Of a stretch of 49,357 nucleotides of DNA, positions 1 through 10,656 are shown piece after piece. Origin of the DNA: Thecamonas trahens ATCC 50062 (taxonomy: Eukaryota; Apusozoa; Apusomonadida; Apusomonadidae); NCBI RefSeq assembly GCF_000142905.1, contig NW_013657672.1:142244-191600 (forward strand). The letters are read 5' to 3'. The number at the start of each line of letters is the position of its first letter. Within the stretch, counting starts at the first letter, position 1. The translations under genes and the position numbers were made by a program. The notes below the pieces were generated by a model. That model was not told the DNA's origin. It was given only the letters and a program-made list of their open reading frames with translations, and did no database searches.

Positions 1-3000
1 GCAGCCGACAATGAGACGATTGTTGTTGATGACCCCTACGAGGCACGCATGGCTACGCTTGCGACCTCTCTTCCGGGATCTGGCCTTGCAGAGCACGTCG
101 CCACGGCGTGGGACCTGTCCATCGGCGAGACAGCCGACGTCAATACGACCGTGGTGCTGTCTGAGGGCACGATGCCACTCACGGTCTCGGTCGACTTTGG
201 TCTTGCCGCTGGTCGCGTCGAGATCGTCCACACCGAGGTTGCTGCGCTCGGGGCTTCGATCTCAGGCTCGGCGCTCAGTCTGGGTGCAGCAGCCTCGGCA
301 ACCACAACCGACACGGCGACATACGCGTTTGGCACCATCACCAATACCGGCGACAACGTCCTTGACGCTGGCGATAGCGTTGTGGTTCTGACCCGCGTCC
401 GTGCTCTTGACGTCCCGGTCAACGTCGACGGCACTGCCATCAGCGCAGCTTCGACTGTTGACTTTGGCTCGTCGTCCCTCACTGCAAGCGAGTCGTTCGA
501 TGTGGTGGCCCCACTCCTCACGTTCGACCTCGCTCAGTCGATCACGACTGGTGACGCTGGCGACAATGTGACCTTCACCGTCACGGTCGACCATGCTGGT
601 GCGTCGACGGCGGCGGCGTATGCGCTCAACGCTACGTCACTGTTCAACATCGAGTACGCCCTGTTCTCGGGCTCGGTCACCACCACCTCTGGTACTGTTG
701 TATCTGGCAACAATGCCGGTGATGCGTCGGTCCATGTCCTCATCCCGACGTTCGATCTGGGGACTGGCCCTATCACCATCACGTACGTCGCGGCGCTGAC
801 AGACTTTGTCTCGCCGCATCAGACGACGTGGCACGCATCTGCGCTCGAGTACGACACCTCGCCTGAGGCTGCTGTTGCACGCACCCTTGCAGCAGCCGAC
901 AATGAGACGATTGTCGTTGATGACCCCTACGAGGCACGCATGGCTACGCTTGCGACCTCCCTTCCGGAATCTGGTACTGCCCAGTACGTTTCAACCAACT
1001 GGGATCTTGCTGTTGGCGAGACGGCGGACATCAACACAACTGTTGTTCTGTCCGAAGGCACTCTGCCCTTAACCGTTGACGTTACGGTAGACATCGGAGC
1101 CCTCGTCGTCGAGACCGAGGTCATGGTGGTCGGATATAGCTTGTCTGGCTCGTCGCTCTCTGCGGGTGACATTGCCACAAGCTTTGGTGCCAGCTCGGCC
1201 ACCTTTGACTTCGGAACCGTGATCAACACGGGTGACAATGTGGTCGACGATGGGGACATCGTTGTAATGCGTATTCGTGTACTCATTGTTGATATAGTGG
1301 CGATCACACCTGGTAGTATGATATCCACTGTGGCAACTGCTAACTACGGCACTGGCCTTCTCGTTGCGCAAGAGACGTTCGATATGGTCCAGCCTGCGCT
1401 GCTTTACAACGTCGCTCAGGCGATCACGACTGGTGACGCTGGCGACAATGTGACCTTCACCATTACGGTCGACCACGCTGGCGCGTCGACGGCGGCGGCG
1501 TATGCGCTCAACGCTACGTCACTGTTCAACATCGAGTACGCCCTGTTCTCGGGCTCGGTCACCACCACCTCTGGTACTGTTGTATCTGGCAACAATGCCG
1601 GTGATGCGTCGGTCCATGTCCTCATCCCGACGTTCGATCTGGGGACTGGCCCTATCACCATCACGTACGTCGCGGCGCTGACAGACTTTGTCTCGCCGCA
1701 TCAGACGACGTGGCACGCATCTGCGCTCGAGTACGACACCTCGCCGGAGGCTGCTGTTGCACGCACCCTTGCAGCAGCCGACAATGAGACGATTGTCGTT
1801 GATGACCCCTACGAGGCGCGTATGGCTACGTTGTCGACATCTCTCACCGAGACAGGACTTTCGCAGCACGACATGACCAACTGGGATCTTGCTGTTGGCG
1901 AGACAGCCGACGTCAACACGACCGTGGTGCTGTCTGAAGGCACAATGCCACTCACAATCTCGGTCGATTTTGGTCTCGCTGCTGGTCGCGTCGAGATCGT
2001 CCACACCGAGGTTGCTGCGCTCGGGGCTTCGATCTCAGGCTCGGCGCTCAGTCTGGGTGCAGCAGCCTCGGCAACCACAACCGACACGGCGACGTACGCG
2101 TTTGGCACCATCACCAATACCGGCGACAACGTCCTTGATGCTGGCGATAGCGTTGTGGTTCTGACCCGCGTCCGTGCTCTTGACGTCCCGGTCAACGTCG
2201 ACGGCACTGCCATCAGCGCAGCCTCGACTGTTGACTTTGGCTCGTCGTCCCTCACTGCAAGCGAGTCGTTCGATGTGGTGGCCCCGCTCCTCACGTTCGA
2301 CCTCGCTCAGTCGATCACGACTGGTGACGCTGGCGACAATGTGACCTTCACCGTCACGGTCGACCATGCTGGTGCGTCGACGGCGGCGGCGTATGCGCTC
2401 AACGCTACGTCACTGTTCAACATCGAGTACGCCCTGTTCTCGGGCTCGATCACCACCACCTCTGGTACTGTTGTATCTGGCAACAATGCCGGTGATGCGT
2501 CGGTCCATGTCCTCATCCCGACGTTCGATCTGGGGACTGGCCCTATCACCATCACGTACGTCGCGGCGCTGACAGACTTTGTCTCGCCGCATCAGACGAC
2601 GTGGCACGCATCTGCGCTCGAGTATGGCACCTCGCCGGAGGCTGCTGTTGCACGCACCCTTGCAGCAGCCGACAATGAGACGATTGTTGTTGATGACCCC
2701 TACGAGGCACGTATGGCTACGCTTGCGACCTCCCTTCCGGAGTCTGGTACTGCAGAGCACGTCGCCACGGCGTGGGACCTGTCCATCGGCGAGACAGCCG
2801 ACGTCAATACGACCGTGGTGCTGTCTGAGGGCACGATGCCACTCACGGTCTCGGTCGACTTTGGTCTCGCTGCTGGTCGCGTCGAGATCGTCCACACCGA
2901 GGTTGCTGCGCTCGGGGCTTCGATCTCAGGCTCAGTGCTCAGTCTGGGTGCAGCAGCCTCGGCAACCACAACCGACACGGCGACGTACGCTTTTGGCACC

Positions 3001-3555
3001 ATCACCAATACCGGCGACAACGTCCTTGGCGCCGGTGACGTTGTAGTGGTTCTGACCCGCGTCCGTGCTCTTGACGTCCCGGTCAACGTCGACGCCACCG
3101 TCATCAGCGCAGCCTCGACTGTTGACTTTGGCTCGTCGTCCCTCACTGCAAGCGAGTCGTTCGATGTGGTGGCCCCACTCCTCACGTTCGACCTCGCTCA
3201 GTCGATCACGACTGGTGACGCTGGCGACAATGTGACCTTCACCGTCACGGTCGACCATGCTGGTGCGTCGACGGCGGCGGCGTATGCGCTCAACGCTACG
3301 TCACTGTTCAACATCGAGTACGCCCTGTTCTCGGGCTCGGTCACCACCACCTCTGGTACTGTTGTATCTGGCAACAATGCCGGTGATGCGTCGGTCCATG
3401 TCCTCATCCCGACGTTCGATCTGGGGACTGGCCCTATCACCATCACGTACGTCGCGGCGCTGACAGACTTTGTCTCGCCGCATCAGACGACGTGGCACGC
3501 ATCTGCGCTCGAGTATGGCACCTCGCCGGAGGCTGCTGTTGCACGCACCCTTGCA
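1..3555 (+). repeat. Four ~0.9-kb tandem coding repeats
   Basis: Units start at 1, 892, 1774 and 2665, with lengths 891, 882, 891 and 891 bp, all multiples of three. Units 1, 3 and 4 are almost identical at the DNA level. Unit 2 has a strongly different first ~530 bp but becomes nearly identical from about 1418 onwards, so it is a mosaic. A fifth unit starts at 3556 and leaves the consensus after about 4140. Near-identity including silent sites points to recent amplification or gene conversion. Confidence 0.93.
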
Positions 3556-6500
3556 GCAGCCGACAATGAGACGATTGTTGTTGATGACCCCTACGAGGCA
3601 CGTATGGCTACGCTTGCGACCTCTCTTCCGGGATCTGGCCTTGCAGAGCACGTCGCCACGGCGTGGGACCTGTCCATCGGAGACGGCGGACATCAACACA
3701 ACTGTTGTTCTGTCCGAAGGCACTCTGCCCTTAACCGTTGACGTTACGGTAGACATGCCGCTGGTCGCGTCGAGATCGTCCACACCGAGGTTACTGCGCT
3801 CGGGGCTTCGATCTCAGGCTCAGTGCTCAGTCTGGGTGCAGCAGCCTCGGCAACCACAACCGACACGGCGACGTACGCGTTTGGCACCATCACCAATACC
3901 GGCGACAACGTCCTTGACGCCGGTGACGTTGTAGTGGTTCTGACCCGCGTCCGTGCTCTTGACGTCCCGGTCAACATCGACGACACTGCCATCAGCGCAG
4001 CCTCGACTGTTGACTTTGGCTCAGGCACGCTTGTTGCAAGCGAGTCGTTCGATGTGGTGGCCCCACTCCTCACGTTCGACCTCGCTCAGTCGATCACGAC
4101 TGGTGACGCTGGCGACAATGTAACCTTCACCATCTCAGTCGACCATGCAGAGATTTCCACTGCCGCCTCCTACCTTGTCAACATTTCTGTTGCGCTTCCG
4201 CCCACACAACTGGTTCTTGATCCTCTTTCGGTTGTTGCCTCGACTGGTCTCGTCTCCCTCACGCCGACCTCTCTCCTGGTTTCCATCCCCAGTTTCGCGC
4301 TGACCTTTGGTCGCCACACCATTGTCTACACAGCAGTCATTTCTGACGCCGCGACTCCGCTGCAGAACATCACCCATGTCGCCGTCCTCGACTACGCCTC
4401 ATCAGCGCGTGGCGACCGGCGCTATACCGTCTCCGACGCCGTCTCCGTGAGCGTGGATCCTCTCGCTGCAAATGCTACCTTGGCAGTTGCTGCAACATCG
4501 GTTGCTGATGTTCGCGAACCGGTCCGGCTTGTGGGGGAGCGTGTCTTCTTCAACCTTACCGCCACGCTGCCGGAAGGCTCGATGTCATTCGCACTCGTCC
4601 TGAGCGCGTCGGACGCCGCGCCATTGATCTTTGTCGCTGCCTCGGTCTCACGCGTCGGCCACTCGTTGGCACCCACGTCTCTCCTTGCCAGTGGCGATCT
4701 TCCCACCGCGGCTTCTGACCACGATCTCCTCTTCGACTTTGGGGTAGTTACCAACATCGGCGACAACGTTGTCAACGATGATGATCGTGTCGTACTCGCC
4801 ATCGAAGCCTACGTTCCCGACAACATTGCCGCTGCAAACTCTGGTGCAGGCTGGCTCAACGCAACTGCTCACTTTGGGTCTGTTGTGCGCTCGCTGCAGA
4901 ACGACTTTGTTGTTGCTGACTCGCCTGCTGTCGACCTTCATGTAGCAACCAACGTGACCGCAGGTGCCGATGGTAACGATGCGGTTGCGTTTACTGTCAC
5001 TGTAGACAACAACCATCCACTCGCTTCGGCGCCGCTTTTCGGCTTCAATCTCTCCATTCCTATGGACGATGGCCTGTTTGAGTACGTGCCAGGCACGTTC
5101 GCCTCATCGCTGGCTGATGTGGCCCTCGTTGCGCCAAGCCTGCCGAGTGTTCTTGTCTTTGCCACATCGCACGACACCGCTCTTGCCTACGGCTCCTCTC
5201 TCAACATCTCGTTTGTTCTTCGCCTCACTTCTTCGGTCACACCTCTTGCAAACATCAGCCGCGAGCTCCGTGCTCTCTGGACATCGGTCCCGCGCCTAGA
5301 TCACCCTGCGCACCGCACCCACTCTGCCACGGTCGTCTCGCCTATTGTCCCCGTTGCGGCGCATGGTCTCGCCTTCAACCTCTCGTCGTCATCCTTTGCC
5401 GAGACATGGCCTGACTCGACGCTTGCTATTGGCGAGAACTTTGTCCTGACGGCTACCTTTGATCTGGCCGAGTCGACCACTAACCTCACCTTTGTTGTTC
5501 ATGCTCCTTCCGGTGTGGCACTTCTCGGGGCCGCTGTTCGCTCCATCGGCTCGGGCGTCTTTTCGCCCGTCCTTGTTCCAGGTTCGTCGCCGTCACAGCT
5601 CTCCGACTCGACTGCTGCCTTTGTCTTTGGCCACCTCGTCGTTGCCGGCGATACCGCCGCGACGTCTATCGTAATCGATATTTTCGCTGCCGTCAATGCT
5701 GACTCAGCTGTCTTGCTGCCGGGCGCCACGGTCGTGGGCGAGATCCTTTCCGAGCAGCACGTTGCTGTCGCCCTCGATCTGACATTTGTTCAACCTCTGC
5801 TTGAGCTCTCGCCTCTGGCCTGCTCGCCTGCTGTCTATGATGCTGGTGATGTCATCACCTGCTCAGTCGACATTGCCCATGCCCTGGGCTCATCCGCACC
5901 CGCAACCAACATCACCCTCTACTCGCCCAGCATCGACACCCTTGACTTTTCACCGCATGGCGCCACTGCTCTTGATCTTGCTCTTGATCTTCCGCTCACT
6001 CTCGTCGAGGCTGTCCGCACTGTCGTCTTCTCTGCCACCGCCACCATGGCCACCTCACCCGGCCTCAACGTCTCCATTCCACTGGCGGCCAACTACTCGT
6101 CGGTGCCACTGCCCGCGCCCGCTGCCCGTATCGCAGTCGCTGATGCACCGGCCCACGTCCGCACCTTCTCGCTGGCGCCGCAACCAACGTGAGCATGCAC
6201 GTCGTCGCCACCTCGATTCCACATTATGGCCTTGTTGCCCCTGGTGAGGTTGTCACCCTCCGTCTCGCCTTCAATGCGATCGAGGGCACCACCAACGCAA
6301 CCGGGTTGCTTGACCTATCGCTGACGGATGCCGTGTGGCGCTCAGCGTTGCCCTTTGCCGCCTCGTCGGCCGTGGCCCATGCTCCATACGCCACTGTAGG
6401 CATCGCTTCGTCGGCCCTGAGCCTCGGCTCGATTATCAGCAACACTGCGGACAACTTTGTCTCGTTTGCCTCAGACGGTGCGGGATGGGACCTCGCATTC

Positions 6501-9500
6501 CAACTAGTCGACGCGCCGGCGCTTGCTAACGGCACGCTCCTCACTCTGTCTGGTGCGCTCTCTGATGACGCTGGCCTAGTGGCACCGTCACCGGTTGCCC
6601 TCTCATGGACTGTTGCCCGAGCCACCATCGCTTCCTCGCTCGCAGCTAACGCTACGGTGATCGATGCCGGTGACGTCATCACCTACACCCTCAGCATCGC
6701 GCACCTTGCAGGCTCGATCACTCCTGCCTACATAGCGTTTGCCGACCAAGCCCCGCAGCACACCAAGCTGCTTGACGGCTCCCTCGCAGCTGGCTGGACT
6801 GGCGGCCCGCCCGGATCCGTCGTGTTTGGACCCGCTTTGGCCTGGTCTGCCACCCTACCGCCGGGCTCGGTCCTTACCATCTCGTACTCGGTCATCGCTC
6901 TCTCATCGCTCCCGCCGCACACTACCGTCACCAACTCGGATGTGCTCACTTGGGCCTCAGCCCCGTTGTCGGTGCCACTTGCTGTGCGTGGGGAAGAGGC
7001 CCTCGTCTCCAACTCGGTCGCCGTTGAATCTTCTGTCCCGGGCCTCCCATTGGTGACTCCCACTGCCTCAGCATCGCCTCTTTCCGCGCTGGACACTCAG
7101 CTGGCTGTTGGCGAGTTGGTCAACGTCTCTGTTGCGGTCACACTTCCAGAAGGCTCGCACAACCTCTCCATCGCCATCAACACCACCGACTCGATTCTCA
7201 CCATCGAGTCGCTTTCTCTGTTCTCCGTCGGGTCCTCGCTCTTGCTGCCGTCGCCGCTCTCTGCTGGCTGGCACATCTCCTTGCCGCCGAGCACCTTTGC
7301 CAAGTCGCTTGACCTGTCTACCACCATCAACGAGCCCGACAATGTCGCTAGTTCTGGTGACGTAGTCGAGCTCATTTTGGGACTGCGTCCGACAGGGCCG
7401 CTTGCTGTTGCTCACCTACCTGTTGCGCTTGGTGTGCGGCTTATCTATCCGCAGTTGGCTCATCCCGTTGTTGAACACACGTGGATGCTCGTGGAGCCGT
7501 CGCTTACGGTCAACATTACCCGTGACGTTGCTGTTGTCGATCACGGCTCGCGGCTAGTTGCCCGTGTTTGTGGCGGGCAGACGGCCTCGGCCTCGACTCC
7601 AGCGCCGAATTTCATTGTGCATCTTGGCCACGGGCCTGAATTAGCCTTTGTGAGCATCATGCCGATGTCGGCAGCCGCTGCCGCCACTCTCGCGACGACT
7701 CGAAGCACTACTGGTAGCTTGCATCTCCAGTTGGGCCATGTCGACGTCGGTGTACAACTCTGCTTTGACGTCGCCTTTGACGTCACCGCCGCCGTCGTTG
7801 ATGTGACTAACGTCACTATCGTCGCCAACGTGTCATGTCTCTCGCTGCCTCTGCCGCACCCGACTGCCCGGACCTATCAGGCTCCCACGGTCTCCGCCAC
7901 TGCAGTGGCGCCGCGGCCGTGGGCCTTTGATATCCAGCTCATCTCCGAGCTGCCGGACACTACCGACACAGCATCGCCTGGTGGTTTGTACACCATGGCG
8001 CTCGGCGAGCGCGGCGTACTTCGCATCACCGTTGGCCTGAAGGACGTCGCTGCACCAATTGTTGTCAACGGTAGCATCGGTGCGACACTCCCGATTGTGG
8101 CCACTTCGGTTGCCCGCGTCGGGTCCGAGATCGCAGCGCCTGGCCTCGCCTCTCTGCCAAGCCCTAGTCTCGCCAATGGTACGTGGGTGTGGCACGTTGA
8201 CCTGGGTACGGCGCGTGGTGGCCGCTCCTCGGCCTCCTTCTCGCCATCCTCGTCACTCGATCTTGACCTCGAGTTTGTCATGCCAATCGATCTTCCATCG
8301 CGCTGCCTGCCTTTCAACATATCCCTCTCGTTTGGAGTCGCTTCGGGTGCAACGCTCGATTTGGGTGTGGTCATCTGCGCTGCCGCGCCAGAGGTCGCGC
8401 TAGCGGTTGTTTCGGTGGAACCATCCCTGCTGAGTCGGGCCCGGTCGCTTGCCGAGGCACCTTTCCGTGTCGATGGCGCCGACAACGTGGCGTGGGACAT
8501 TGTCCTCTCCACCTCGCTAGGCCCGGCGTATGGCCAGCTGGTAGTCACCGTCCCAGCCGACCTTGACTCGATCACCTTTGCCTCGGACACCCCTGCTGTG
8601 CTCTCTGCCACTGGCCTGGTCCCGGCAACCGAACGAGCGCAAACTTGGAGCGTAGCCACCAACGCGTCGCTCAGCTCGGGACAGGAGGTGCGCCTTCGTG
8701 TGAGTGCCGTTGTTGCGCCGACCGTCGCCCACCTGAAGCTTCTTGTGGTCAACGCCACCTTTGAGCAACGGTCACTGCCGCTCGGATCGGAGCAGCCCGC
8801 GGTCGGTGCAAACGTAGCATTGCTCGAGGCAAGAGCCGCCATCCGGGTAGCTGCTGCACTGCAGCTCGACCTATCTCTAGTGGCGACATCTGATCCACGC
8901 TCCACGAGCGCGCTGCTCAACGCCTCGATTCCCGATCTGGTGGTTGGCGAGAGCTTCGTGGCTCGCGTGCGGATCGTGACCATGGAGGGCTCCAACGGGT
9001 TTGAGCTCGTTCTCTCGCAGCTCTTCGCCCCGTCGCCTTTCCCGGGTGCCACCCTTGGCCTCCACAACGTCACCATGATTTCTGTGGGAGCATCGCACAT
9101 CGGCGCTGCGCTCGATTCGTTTGTCGCTACCACGCGTGCAGACGCTTCCAGCATCGTTGTCGTGTACGCGCCATCGGGCGAACCCGCGCCTCTAGTTAAC
9201 GTTGCCGACAACGTCATCGACGCTGGTGACATCATTGAGCTCGAGGTCTCGGGTAGAATGAGCCTGCCGCCTGACGAAAGGTCAGAAGTCGCGCCAGGAG
9301 TGACTATGCTCCTCGCCGAGATGTCCGGTCACAATCTGACGGCGCAGCTGCAGTTTGACGTTCTGGCCGAGTCTGCAGTTCGCGCCACGCCGGTTGCCCG
9401 CACACCGCGGTCATACTGGTTCATTCTTGTTGCGGCAGTTGTCCTCTTTCTCACGCTCTGCTGCCTCTGCTGTCTCTGGATGGTGTGCCTCGACTCTGAG

Positions 9501-10616
9501 GATCGTGATAGCAAGGTGCTCGTGGTGGAGCCGGGCTCGGGCACGGCTGTGCCAGGCATGATTGTGCAATCGCCGTCGCACGTAGAAGGACCGGCCATGG
9601 CAACGTATGTCACACCGCCAATGGCAAGGACAGCATCGACCGAGTGGCAGCCCGACGGCAGCCCCGGCGCCCCCGACCGCTTCCATGCCAAGAGGCCGAC
9701 GCCACTGCGGGTGGCCAAGCTGCATGTGGCAGCGCCCGATGTCCAGCAGGCCAGCATGCTCCCGGGCGGCATCCCTCTGCCATCGCCAGCCGAAAGCATT
9801 AGCTCCTCCGGTCGGGTGTCGCCGTGCCTCATGCCGCTTCGTACGCCGGACGGGACGACCAAGGCCTTTGATCCGCTGGCAGGCGGGCTGACGGCTCTGC
9901 CGGCATTCCCGGCTTCGATGCGGGCAGCTGCGTCGCTCTCGACGTCGTCGTCATCGCTGTCAGACCAGTCTGACTTTGAGTCTGCGTCGTCGATGCCATC
10001 GGGCGGGACGAGTCGCTCTGCTGCCGCCGGCTGGTCGCAGACGTCGCGACAAGCAAGCGCGACGTCATCAGAGCTGTCGTTCCGTAGCCGACTGGAGCGG
10101 GTCGACGAGCTCATTGACACTGCGTCGACGTCGACGTATGATGGCGACATCGGACTGGACGTTCAGAGCTTGACGTCGGCGACTCCGGCAGCAGTGGCCG
10201 CCCTTCGCGGCAGGGCTGGACTGGCTGGCATCAGCACGTCGTCGGTAGCGTCGGTGTCATCGGTTGGGTCCCGTGGGCTTCGACGATCGTCGCTCTCGGT
10301 TCGCAAGTTTGAAGTTGCCGCATCATCGCGGTCATCTGGCATGACCGGCTCGACCTCGAGCTCGTCAACGTCGGGCCTCTCGACCGGCTCACTGTCGGGG
10401 AGCGAACCAGCCTCGCCGCGGCCCGCCAGTGCTATTCAGGCACGGGCTCTGGCGGCACTGGCCGGCCCGTCGCCGGCGTCGCGCGGCGAGCTGAGTCTAG
10501 GCATCAGCGGGCCGCGACGACGGCCAGTGAGTACACCAGCGTTCCCGTCAAGCGTGGGCCGTCGAGACGATCCGCTGTCGGCGCTTGTGAGCAGCCCTGT
10601 GGCAGAAAAGGAGTAA
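1..10616 (+). CDS. Giant repetitive single-pass surface protein (5' end outside window)
   Basis: This is the 3' part of a very large gene, open from base 1; about 3,540 residues are visible. The ectodomain alternates two module types of about 145 residues. Type A carries a recurrent DNVxDAGD motif. Type B resembles the DUF11/extracellular beta-sandwich class (GDNVTFTVTVDHA-like strands). Ten A+B pairs and a last A module are seen; the first four pairs are nearly identical, later ones diverged. Asn-X-Ser/Thr sites are frequent. A membrane segment at about 9411-9485 has a Cys cluster (CCLCC) at its inner edge and is followed by a Ser-rich tail of about 370 residues, so the protein should be type I with the repeats outside the cell. 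The reading frame changes three times: frame 1 up to about 3680, frame 2 to about 3756, frame 1 to about 6175, then frame 3. Homology to neighbouring modules continues across all three points, so I treat it as one gene. The family is not recognised by name; adhesion or surface coat is only an inference. Confidence 0.75.
3556..4140 (+). repeat. Chimeric fifth repeat unit with two frame breaks
   Basis: The start matches unit 1. From about 3681 to 3756 the sequence matches unit 2. It then returns to the unit 1 type. The first junction lacks 2 bp and the second 7 bp relative to the parent units, 9 bp in all, so the frame is restored. Between the junctions about 25 residues are read in frame 2, and the original frame hits TGA at 3739-3741. 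This may be a collapsed-repeat assembly join or a real conversion patch. Confidence 0.8.
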
Positions 10617-10656
10617 ACTACTGCTGTCCAGTACGCCTTTTACTTTAGCAGAGCGA

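Noticed and set aside
6189-6260. GTGAGC at 6189 as an intron donor
   Set aside because: The codons right after it (VSMHVVATSIPHYG) continue the module pattern, so removing them would damage the protein; a single missing base explains the frame change better.
7877-9235. A 452-codon minus-strand frame inside the surface-protein gene
   Set aside because: It is opposite a continuous frame with DUF11-like modules and a membrane segment, and has no features of its own.
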